A stretch of DNA of 5,007 nucleotides, from NCBI GenBank assembly GCA_019422005.1, contig JAHZEF010000001.1, forward strand, positions 67,311 to 72,317, given 5' to 3'. This DNA is from Clostridiales bacterium. GTDB lineage: Bacteria; Bacillota; Clostridia; Oscillospirales; Oscillospiraceae. Shown here piece after piece: positions 1 to 5,007 of the stretch. The translations under genes and the position numbers were made by a program. A model generated the notes under the pieces. It ran no database searches. It was not told the DNA's origin and was given only the letters and a program-made list of their open reading frames with translations. The first letter of the stretch is position 1. Each line of letters starts with the position of its first letter.

Positions 1-29
1 AGCATAATGGCTTCCAGAATTTGAGGCAT
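1..29 (-). CDS. Start of a divergent gene, cut by left window edge
   Basis: Reading leftward from an ATG at 29-27, the minus strand gives an open frame of nine codons, MPQILEAIM, before the window ends. An in-frame GTG lies nine bases upstream (38-36) and would add MNP. A purine-rich AAAAGGA (47-41) lies 11 bases before the ATG and only 2 before the GTG, which favours the ATG. The location, divergent from a LysR regulator across an AT-rich spacer, is the classic position for a LysR target. The hydrophobic start loosely recalls small clostridial membrane proteins, but nine residues cannot identify a family. The function is unknown. Confidence 0.5.
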
Positions 30-215
30 TGGATTCACGTTCCTTTTCTCTTTGATTGATTTCGTTCCTATCCTAACATGGAATATCAATAATTACTAAT
101 ATATTATAAATATTAAATTCATATGGTTTACATTATAAAAAAGAAAAGACTTGTCAAAATGCACAAAACATTTATAATAGAAAACGTATGAAACTGGAGG
201 AAATGGGGGATCCCT
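30..215. promoter_or_regulatory. AT-rich divergent intergenic control region
   Basis: This spacer separates the leftward partial gene from the LysR gene and is far richer in A and T than the flanking coding DNA. It contains the rightward promoter at 151-178. It also holds AT-rich stretches with TATAAT-like boxes on the minus strand (137-132 and 108-103), which could serve the leftward gene. An imperfect dyad centred near 101 (about 88-114) could be a LysR-type operator, but in DNA this AT-rich such symmetry can arise by chance. No RNA gene or riboswitch fold was recognised. Confidence 0.6.
151..178 (+). promoter_or_regulatory. Probable sigma-A promoter of the LysR gene
   Basis: A -35 element TTGTCA (151-156, one mismatch to TTGACA) is followed after 16 bases by a perfect -10 element TATAAT (173-178). 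Transcription would start near 184-187, leaving a leader of about 30 bases before the GTG start at 216. The reverse strand of the same -35 reads TTGACA (157-152), so a leftward promoter could overlap here. Its nearest TATAAT (137-132) is only 14 bases away, which is short. Confidence 0.7.
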
Positions 216-1103
216 GTGGAATTGTCACAGCTTCGCTATTTTTGTGCCGTGGCCGAAAGCCAGCATGTGACGCAGACCGCGGAGAAGCTGCATATTGCCC
301 AGCCGGCGCTGACGCAGTCGATTCATCGATTGGAGAAGGAACTGGGCGTGCCGCTGTTTGCCTCCAAGGGCCGCGGGATTGTGCTGACGGAGTACGGGCG
401 GTTCCTTTATAAAAAGCTGGATCCGGTTGTGCGCACGCTGGAGCAGGTTCCGAAGGAGCTGGCGGCGATGGCCAACCTGGAGAGCACCACCATCCATATG
501 AATGTGCTGGCGGCGTCCACGATCATTACGGCTTCTGTGATCGCGTATAAGCGGCAGCAGCATCATATTAATTTTCAGCTGTTTCAGAACAGTGAAATGG
601 ACGCCTGCGACATCAATGTGTCCACGAGGCTGTTTTATCAGAACCAGCCGACCGGCGCCAGCCGGGCCTTTGTATGCACAGAGCGGATCTTCTTGGCGGT
701 GCCCCGGCAGGGGCGGTATGCAGGGCGGCAGTCGATCCGGCTGGCGGAGGTTGCGGGGGAAGAATTTGTCTGCCTGGCCGGAGGGTACAAGCAGTTCCGC
801 GCCATCTGTGATAAATTCTGCGCCCATGCCGGATTTACGCCGAAGGTGATCTTTGAAAGCGACTCCCCCGCGGCCGTCAGGAACCTGATCGCCGCCGGTA
901 TGGGCGTGGGCTTCTGGCCGGAATTTACCTGGGGGCGGCTGGATACCTCGGAAATGCTGCTTCTGCCGATTGAAGCGCCGGTATGCCAGCGGGACCTGGT
1001 GGTCAGCTGCAGCCAGAACAAGGTGGACAATACCGAGGTCTGGAAGTATTATGAGTTTCTGGTGGAATATTTCCGGAAATTTGCCGAGGTGGAGGAATTC
1101 TGA
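216..1103 (+). CDS. LysR-family transcriptional regulator
   Basis: The 295-residue product has the usual LysR length and layout. An N-terminal winged helix-turn-helix covers about residues 1-60, with the recognition region VTQTAEKLHIAQPALTQSIH at 18-37 followed by RLEKELGVPLF. A linker helix spans about 60-88, and a periplasmic-binding-protein-like effector domain runs from about 92 to 290, including the typical AAGMGVGFWPEF segment. The start is GTG at 216, preceded by GGGGGA (205-210, 5 bases away) and GGAGG (196-200, 15 bases away). Translation from this codon gives the canonical MELSQLRYFCAVAE opening; the nearby ATGs at 188 and 203 are out of frame. It is a cytoplasmic DNA-binding protein, probably responding to a small ligand that cannot be predicted. 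LysR proteins commonly control a divergent neighbour and themselves, so the gene at the left edge is the first target to suspect; the downstream acyltransferase operon is a second. The gene is intact. Confidence 0.93.
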   Translation: MELSQLRYFCAVAESQHVTQTAEKLHIAQPALTQSIHRLEKELGVPLFASKGRGIVLTEYGRFLYKKLDPVVRTLEQVPKELAAMANLESTTIHMNVLAASTIITASVIAYKRQQHHINFQLFQNSEMDACDINVSTRLFYQNQPTGASRAFVCTERIFLAVPRQGRYAGRQSIRLAEVAGEEFVCLAGGYKQFRAICDKFCAHAGFTPKVIFESDSPAAVRNLIAAGMGVGFWPEFTWGRLDTSEMLLLPIEAPVCQRDLVVSCSQNKVDNTEVWKYYEFLVEYFRKFAEVEEF

Positions 1104-1119
1104 CCGGCGGCCGCAAGAG

Positions 1120-1141
1120 GGAAAAAGCGTACGCTTTTTCC
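1120..1141. repeat. Perfect 22-bp palindrome after the LysR gene
   Basis: The half-site GGAAAAAGCGT (1120-1130) is followed directly by its exact reverse complement (1131-1141), starting 16 bases after the LysR stop codon. As RNA it could form a nine-pair stem with a GTAC loop, with A and T tracts inside the stem. It could act as a weak terminator or processing site for LysR mRNA, or as a DNA dyad for a protein. Without a T tract beyond the stem it is not a convincing intrinsic terminator alone. Its last four bases overlap the next hairpin. Confidence 0.6.
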
Positions 1142-1164
1142 GCCCCTGCCATACAGGGGCGGAA
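1138..1164. other. GC-rich hairpin between LysR and MBOAT genes
   Basis: TTCCGCCCCTG (1138-1148) pairs perfectly with CAGGGGCGGAA (1154-1164) across a five-base CCATA loop, giving an 11-pair stem of high GC content. It shares TTCC (1138-1141) with the preceding palindrome, so the two full stems cannot form together in one RNA. There is no T tract after it on the plus strand, so it is not a standard rho-independent terminator. It may slow or partly stop read-through from the LysR gene, or shield the 5' end of the operon mRNA. Confidence 0.6.
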
Positions 1165-1193
1165 CATTCGACTGGAAAGCGTTTCCGAGGAAA
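1158..1193 (+). repeat. Copy 1 of an intergenic module shared with 3876-3921
   Basis: This stretch contains CATTCGACTGGAA followed by TTTCCGAGGAAA. The terminator region at 3876-3921 contains CATTCCGACTGGAA and TTTCCCGAGGAAA in the same order and also preceded by GGCGGA. The copies differ by single-base indels and by about 10 extra bases in the second copy, which complete its long stem. Copy 1 keeps only a short GGAAA-GCG-TTTCC hairpin (1174-1186). The shared order suggests common origin, but two copies cannot prove a repeat family. Confidence 0.5.
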
Positions 1194-1200
1194 GAGAAAG

Positions 1201-1205
1201 AGGGG
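1201..1205 (+). promoter_or_regulatory. Ribosome binding site that fixes the MBOAT start
   Basis: AGGGG, at the end of a purine-rich run (1187-1205), lies 6 bases before the ATG at 1212 but directly abuts an in-frame TTG at 1206. The spacing rules out TTG as the likely start and supports ATG. The resulting N-terminus MVFSSFAFLFVFLP also matches the usual opening of AlgI-like proteins. Confidence 0.75.
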
Positions 1206-1211
1206 TTGCTT

Positions 1212-2621
1212 ATGGTGTTTTCCAGCTTTGCGTTTTTATTTGTGTTTCTGCCGGCGGTGCTGGTATGCTATTTCATTGTGCCGCGCAGATACCGCTCCGC
1301 CCGGAATCTGATTTTGCTGGCGTTCAGCCTGGGGTTTTACCTGTACGGGGAGCCGAAGGGGATCTTCGTGATGCTGGCTGTCATCGCACTGAGCTACGGG
1401 ACTGCGCTGGCCATGGAGCGGGCGCGTACCGGGCGGGGGAGGCGCTGGGCCCTGGCGGCGGCGCTGGCCGGCATGGTGGGCGTGCTGGGGTATTATAAAT
1501 ACACGGGCTTCGCGCTGCAGAATATCAACCGCCTGCTTGGCCTGGAACTTCCCATCCCTTCGGTGATCATGCCGATTGGAATTTCCTTTTTCACGTTCCA
1601 GTCCATGAGCTATGTGCTGGACGTATACCGCCGGACGGTGCCGGCCCAGCGGAATCCGCTGTATGTAGCGCTGTATGTTTCCCTGTTTCCACAGTTGGTG
1701 GCCGGACCCATTGTCCGCTATGAAACGGTGGCCGGCGAGATCGTCTCGCGCCGGGAGAACTTTGACGGGTTCTATGAGGGGATGCAGCGCTTCCTTGTGG
1801 GACTCGGAAAAAAGATGCTGCTGGCAAACCCCCTCGGAGAAGCTGCTGCGGCGGTTTTCGGGCTCAGTGCGGCGGCGCTGACGCCGGCCAAGGCCTGGAT
1901 CGGCGCAGTCTGCTTTGCGCTCCAGATCCTGTTTGACTTTTCCGGCTATTCGGATATGGCCATCGGCATGGGACGGATGTTCGGCTTTCACTTTCTGGAG
2001 AACTTTGATTTTCCGTATCTCTGCAATTCGATTACAGATTTCTGGCGCCGCTGGCATATCAGCCTGTCCACCTGGTTTCGGGATTATATCTATATCCCGC
2101 TGGGCGGCAACCGGAAGGGAAGGGCGAGGCAGCTGCTGAACCTGCTGATTGTCTGGGCCCTGACAGGACTCTGGCACGGGGCAAGCTGGAATTTTGTGCT
2201 GTGGGGGCTGTACTTTGCCGTGCTGCTGATTCTGGAAAAATTGTTTCTGGGAAACCTTCTGGAGAAGCTGCCGCGTTTTCTGCGGCATGTGTACGCGCTG
2301 TTTTTTGTGCTCATCGGCTGGGTGATCTTCAACTGTACCAGCCTGGACGCCATTGGGCGCTACCTGACGGCGATGTTTGCCGGGACGCCCGGCGGTGCGG
2401 CCGACTGGCAGTATGCAGGCTGGTTCCTGCGGCAGTATGGGCTGGAACTGCTGTTCGGCATTGTGCTCTCGACGCCGCTGCTGCAGCGGCTCGCAGCGCC
2501 CTGGCGGGACAGGCCTGCAGCCCGGATTGCATACACGGCCTGGCTGCTGCTGGTGTTCGCGCTGTCCCTCCTGACGCTGGCCAATTCATCGTTCAATCCG
2601 TTTATTTATTTCCGTTTTTGA
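1212..2621 (+). CDS. AlgI-like membrane-bound O-acyltransferase (MBOAT)
   Basis: The 469-residue product is a polytopic membrane protein with roughly ten or more hydrophobic segments along its length. It carries AlgI/DltB-type MBOAT signatures: PIGISFFTFQ (121-130), FPQLVAGPIVRY (159-170), DFSGYSDMAIG (242-252), FWRRWHISLSTWFRDYIYIP (277-296) and TGLWHGASWNFVLWG (318-332). His322 in the WHG motif is the expected catalytic residue, and His282 is the other conserved histidine. The protein ends FNPFIYFRF, typical of the family. Members take an acyl group, usually acetyl, from a cytosolic donor and pass it across the membrane to an extracytoplasmic partner. That partner is probably the next gene, 7 bases downstream, whose Shine-Dalgarno site overlaps this stop codon. 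The absence of dltA and dltC relatives in view argues against D-alanylation of teichoic acid. The substrate is unknown. No promoter of its own is obvious in the GC-rich spacer, so transcription may begin at the LysR promoter. The gene is intact. Confidence 0.93.
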   Translation: MVFSSFAFLFVFLPAVLVCYFIVPRRYRSARNLILLAFSLGFYLYGEPKGIFVMLAVIALSYGTALAMERARTGRGRRWALAAALAGMVGVLGYYKYTGFALQNINRLLGLELPIPSVIMPIGISFFTFQSMSYVLDVYRRTVPAQRNPLYVALYVSLFPQLVAGPIVRYETVAGEIVSRRENFDGFYEGMQRFLVGLGKKMLLANPLGEAAAAVFGLSAAALTPAKAWIGAVCFALQILFDFSGYSDMAIGMGRMFGFHFLENFDFPYLCNSITDFWRRWHISLSTWFRDYIYIPLGGNRKGRARQLLNLLIVWALTGLWHGASWNFVLWGLYFAVLLILEKLFLGNLLEKLPRFLRHVYALFFVLIGWVIFNCTSLDAIGRYLTAMFAGTPGGAADWQYAGWFLRQYGLELLFGIVLSTPLLQRLAAPWRDRPAARIAYTAWLLLVFALSLLTLANSSFNPFIYFRF

Positions 2622-2626
2622 GGAGG
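2621..2626 (+). promoter_or_regulatory. Shine-Dalgarno overlapping the MBOAT stop codon
   Basis: The MBOAT stop codon TGA (2619-2621) runs into AGGAGG (2621-2626). It is only 2 bases from the ATG at 2629 but 8 bases from an in-frame GTG at 2635, so GTG may be the real start of the downstream gene. The overlap suggests translational coupling, consistent with the two proteins being made together. Confidence 0.75.
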
Positions 2627-2628
2627 CG

Positions 2629-3840
2629 ATGGCTGTGAAGGAAAAGCTGATGAAGCTGCTGCTGGTCGTACCGGTGCTGGCCGTATTGTTCCTGGTGCCG
2701 GCGATGACGGCGGTGTCGGTTCTTCCGGGTTCTCCGCTGAAGCCTGCGGCGGGGTATTCCATATACGAGAACCGTTCGCTGGCCTCGGTTCCTGTGCTGA
2801 ACGGGGAGACGTTTTGGAGCGGCGCATATTTTTCCGGCTGGGAGGACTGCCTGTCCGACCGGTTTTACGGCCGCGACGCCTGGCTGAAGGCGTATACTGC
2901 CTTTGAAATGCTGCGCGGCAGGGCGTCGGTCAACAGCGTGGTGATGACAGACGAGGTTCTGCTGCCGCAGAACCCGATTCCGGACTACAGTGCGCGGGCG
3001 TATGCGGCGGAGGCGGCGCAGATGGCCGCTGAACTGCACGCGATTGAAGCACAGGTATCCGGCTACGGCGGCACGCTGCTCTATGTGGGCGTGCCGGAAC
3101 AGCGTTCCCTGTTCCGTGACGTCTATCCTGCATGGCAGGAGGATAATGCCGTGCACCTGGAACACACGGAGACGGCGTTCCGGCAGGCCATGGAAGCTGC
3201 GGGAGTTCCGCTGCTGCTGATGCGTCCGCAGTTTGCATCCGCAGAGGACCCGGGCACGGTCTATTCCACGGTGGATCACCATTATAATCTGCTGGGGGCG
3301 TACGAGACCTACCGGGCGGTTTGCGACGTGCTGCTGGAGCAGGGCTGGGAGTTCCCGGTGGTGACGGAGGAGCACATCGAATTCTCCCAATTGCCGAACC
3401 CGTTTCTGGGAACCTATAATCGGAAGCTCTACGGCCTCTCGCCTGTCTCGGAGAAGCTTTGGGTGTACGCTTCCGACCTGGCCGTGCCGTTCACCAGGAC
3501 GGACAACGGCGCGCCGTCGGAACCGTCGGTGCTGGATCTGCCGGAAAGCGCCTGGGAGACTGTGTATTACAACCTCTATATGGGCGGCGACCAGGCTGAA
3601 ACCATTGTGGATACCGGACGGGATGACCTGCCCAGCGTATTGATTTGGGGCGATTCGTTTACCAATGCCTTCGAGGCCATTGCCTGGATGAGCTTTGACG
3701 AGATGCGCTCTTTGGATCTGCGGTACTATACGGACAAGACGCTTTCCGCGTATATCGACGCCTATCAGCCGGAGATTGTCCTGTGCATTCGCGACGACCT
3801 GAACTATCTTTCCACTTTGGGCAATGGTACGGTGCGCTGA
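2629..3840 (+). CDS. DHHW-family, SGNH/AlgX-like acylation partner protein
   Basis: This 403-residue protein starts with a basic stretch and one hydrophobic segment (about residues 8-31), a signal anchor or uncleaved signal peptide that would place the rest outside the membrane. The N-terminal family pattern is visible as YENRSLASVP (46-55) and SDRFYGRDAW (76-85). Asp216-His217-His218-Tyr219 gives the DHHW-like motif, with Tyr in place of the final Trp. IWGDSF places a GDS nucleophile at Ser343, followed by DLRYY. An Asp-x-His placed before the Ser matches the order in AlgJ/AlgX-type proteins, where these residues form the catalytic triad. By analogy it accepts an acyl group from the upstream MBOAT protein and transfers it to a surface or secreted glycan; enzyme activity is inferred, not shown. 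If GTG 2635 is used, the protein is two residues shorter. It is the last gene of the operon and appears intact. Confidence 0.85.
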   Translation: MAVKEKLMKLLLVVPVLAVLFLVPAMTAVSVLPGSPLKPAAGYSIYENRSLASVPVLNGETFWSGAYFSGWEDCLSDRFYGRDAWLKAYTAFEMLRGRASVNSVVMTDEVLLPQNPIPDYSARAYAAEAAQMAAELHAIEAQVSGYGGTLLYVGVPEQRSLFRDVYPAWQEDNAVHLEHTETAFRQAMEAAGVPLLLMRPQFASAEDPGTVYSTVDHHYNLLGAYETYRAVCDVLLEQGWEFPVVTEEHIEFSQLPNPFLGTYNRKLYGLSPVSEKLWVYASDLAVPFTRTDNGAPSEPSVLDLPESAWETVYYNLYMGGDQAETIVDTGRDDLPSVLIWGDSFTNAFEAIAWMSFDEMRSLDLRYYTDKTLSAYIDAYQPEIVLCIRDDLNYLSTLGNGTVR

Positions 3841-3865
3841 AAAACCGGCCGCCCTCCGTTTTGCA

Positions 3866-3913
3866 GGAAAGCAAAGGCGGACATTCCGACTGGAATGTCC
3901 GCCTTTGCTTTCC
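3866..3913. terminator. Bidirectional intrinsic terminator between convergent genes
   Basis: A perfect 22-pair inverted repeat (3866-3887 with 3892-3913) closes on a GACT loop. The core is a 12-pair stem, GGCGGACATTCC with GGAATGTCCGCC. It is flanked on the left by AAAGCAAA-type and on the right by TTTGCTTT-type bases, so RNA from either strand ends in TTTGCTTTCC after the GC-rich core. It sits 25 bases after the DHHW gene stop and 28 bases beyond the glyA stop, as expected of a terminator serving both converging units. The T tract is interrupted by GC, so efficiency is not certain. Confidence 0.85.
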
Positions 3914-3921
3914 CGAGGAAA
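3876..3921 (+). repeat. Copy 2 of the intergenic module shared with 1158-1193
   Basis: It contains GGCGGACATTCCGACTGGAA, then TTTCCCGAGGAAA just past the terminator stem. The same blocks, with small indels, occur in the same order and orientation before the MBOAT gene. In this copy the module forms the right part of a full perfect stem, while copy 1 lacks the complementary arm. The TTTCC and GGAAA of its tail could also pair with each other (3909-3913 with 3917-3921) as a small competing hairpin. Confidence 0.5.
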
Positions 3922-3941
3922 ATTTATGAGGATGGAAGGGA

Positions 3942-5007
3942 TTAGCGATACAGGGGGAAACGGTTGCAGATTTCGCCGACTGTGGCGCGCACCTCGTCGC
4001 GGGTGGCGGGATAGTTCACTGCAGTCTTGTACATGCAGTCGGCGATTGTCTTCATTTCCGCAGCGCCCAGGCCGCGGGTTGTGGCGGCGGGCGTACCGAT
4101 CCGGATTCCGGAGGTCACCGTGGGCTTTTCCGGATCGTTGGGAATGGCGTTTTTGTTGACTGTGATATAGACGTCGTCCAGATTGGTCTGCATTTCCCGG
4201 CCGGTCGTATGCAGAGGACGGAGGTCGGCCAGCATCAGATGGTTGTCGGTACCGCCGGAAACCAGGTCAAAGCCCTTTTCCAGCAGCGCTTCGGCCAGAA
4301 CTTTGGCGTTGTCCACGATATTCCGGGCGTAGGTTTTGAATTCCGGCTTCAGCGCCTCGCCCAGGCATACGGCTTTGCCCGCGATGACGTGCATCAGGGG
4401 GCCGCCCTGTGTTCCGGGGAAGACGCCGGAATTCAGCTTTTTGGCAAATTCCTCTTTCGCCAGGATCAGGCCGCCCCGGGGCCCGCGCAGGGTTTTGTGC
4501 GTGGTTGTGGTGACGATGTCGGCGTAGGGCACCGGATTCTGATGCATGCCGCCGGCCACCAGGCCGGCGATATGGGCCATATCCACCATCAGCAGCGCGC
4601 CGCTGCGGTGCGCAATTTCGGCGAACGCCGCAAAGTCCAGCGCGCGGGGATAGGCAGAAGCGCCCGCTACGATCAGCTTCGGATGGTACTGCTTGGCCAG
4701 GGACTCCACTTCGTCATAGTCGATCCGTCCGGTTTCCGGGTTGACGCCGTAGGCGTGAAAATCGTAATACTTGCCGGAAAGATTGGCGGGGCTTCCGTGC
4801 GTCAGATGGCCGCCGTTGGCCAGGCTCATGCCCAGAACGCAGTCGCCGGGCGCCAGAAGCGCGCCGTAAACCGCCAGATTGGCCTGCGCGCCGGAATGGG
4901 GCTGCACATTGACAAACTCAGCACCGAACAGCTTCTTTGCACGCTCGATCGTCAGCGTTTCCAGCACGTCCACGTATTCGCAGCCGCCATAATAGCGCTT
5001 GCCGGGG
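3942..5007 (-). CDS. glyA: Serine hydroxymethyltransferase, 5' end outside window
   Basis: The frame is open from the right window edge to a TAA at 3944-3942. It shows 354 complete codons; about 60 N-terminal residues are missing by comparison with E. coli GlyA (417 residues). The visible part starts PGKRYYGGCEYVDVLE, inside the family signature, so the GTG at 4973 is an internal valine codon and not the start. Further marks are NVQPHSGAQAN, NGGHLTHGSP, VDMAHIAGLVAGG and VTTTTHKTLRGPRGG, whose lysine (codon 4496-4494) binds pyridoxal phosphate. SGIRIGTPAATTRG carries the substrate-carboxylate arginine (codon 4103-4101). The enzyme converts serine and tetrahydrofolate to glycine and 5,10-methylene-tetrahydrofolate in the cytoplasm, supplying one-carbon units. 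It converges on the acylation operon and shares its terminator. No frameshift or lost catalytic residue is visible. Confidence 0.97.
   Translation of the reverse strand, partial: PGKRYYGGCEYVDVLETLTIERAKKLFGAEFVNVQPHSGAQANLAVYGALLAPGDCVLGMSLANGGHLTHGSPANLSGKYYDFHAYGVNPETGRIDYDEVESLAKQYHPKLIVAGASAYPRALDFAAFAEIAHRSGALLMVDMAHIAGLVAGGMHQNPVPYADIVTTTTHKTLRGPRGGLILAKEEFAKKLNSGVFPGTQGGPLMHVIAGKAVCLGEALKPEFKTYARNIVDNAKVLAEALLEKGFDLVSGGTDNHLMLADLRPLHTTGREMQTNLDDVYITVNKNAIPNDPEKPTVTSGIRIGTPAATTRGLGAAEMKTIADCMYKTAVNYPATRDEVRATVGEICNRFPLYR

Noticed and set aside
188..412. Open frame from an ATG at 188 overlapping the start of the LysR gene
   Set aside because: It is out of frame with the clear LysR protein, its product has no recognisable features, and its ATG would lie only a few bases from the predicted transcription start with no ribosome binding site.
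1206..1211. TTG start for the MBOAT gene
   Set aside because: The AGGGG ribosome binding site directly abuts the TTG, whereas the ATG at 1212 has a 6-base spacing and gives the family's usual N-terminus.
1236..2288. Long minus-strand open frame (350 codons) across the MBOAT gene
   Set aside because: It is antisense to a gene with strong family motifs. The product is rich in Gln, Arg, His and Pro, as expected of the reverse of GC-rich membrane-protein codons.
2602..3390. Minus-strand open frame (262 codons) across the DHHW gene
   Set aside because: It is antisense to a better-supported gene, its composition is dominated by Arg, His and Gln, and it shows no domain; judged a shadow.
1212..3840. 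dltB-dltD pair for teichoic acid D-alanylation
   Set aside because: No dltA or dltC relatives are in view, and the second protein shows the DHHW-family pattern with Asp-x-His before the Ser rather than a DltD layout.
4971..4973. GTG as the true start of glyA
   Set aside because: The frame stays open to the window edge and encodes the conserved PGKRYYGGCEY signature, so this is an internal valine codon.
1..5007. CRISPR array, tRNA or rRNA gene, insertion sequence, toxin-antitoxin or phage genes
   Set aside because: No spaced direct repeats, tRNA-like folds, transposase motifs or small paired genes were seen; nearly all the window is explained by the listed genes and short spacers.

Overview
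The window looks like chromosomal DNA from a GC-rich member of the Clostridia, most like an Oscillospiraceae-type gut anaerobe. This is inferred from three things: GC-rich genes next to a very AT-rich promoter region, Shine-Dalgarno sites of the GGAGG type, and an MBOAT gene followed by a DHHW-family gene, a pair common in Clostridia. Species cannot be named from the sequence alone.

Layout. Bases 1-29 hold the first codons of a gene leaving to the left on the minus strand. Bases 30-215 are an AT-rich divergent control region with a strong sigma-A-type promoter facing right. Bases 216-1103 encode a complete LysR-family regulator with a GTG start. Bases 1104-1211 are a short GC-rich spacer with two overlapping inverted repeats. 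Bases 1212-2621 and 2629-3840 form a tight two-gene operon: an AlgI-like membrane-bound O-acyltransferase (MBOAT), then a membrane-anchored DHHW/SGNH protein. Bases 3841-3941 hold a strong bidirectional terminator. From 3942 to the right edge, on the minus strand, lies glyA (serine hydroxymethyltransferase), cut by the window end and converging on the operon.

How they fit. The MBOAT and DHHW proteins have the architecture of an AlgI plus AlgJ/AlgX-like acylation module: the MBOAT protein passes an acyl group, usually acetyl, across the membrane and the extracytoplasmic SGNH-type partner places it on a surface or secreted glycan. No polymer biosynthesis gene is present here, so the substrate is open. 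The LysR regulator may control the divergent gene, itself, or by read-through the acylation genes. glyA is a housekeeping one-carbon gene with no evident link to the operon.

The least ordinary observation is that the spacer before the MBOAT gene and the terminator after the DHHW gene share a related sequence module, so the operon is bracketed by two copies of what may be a small terminator-associated repeat family. Otherwise the region appears conventional; no clearly new system is visible.
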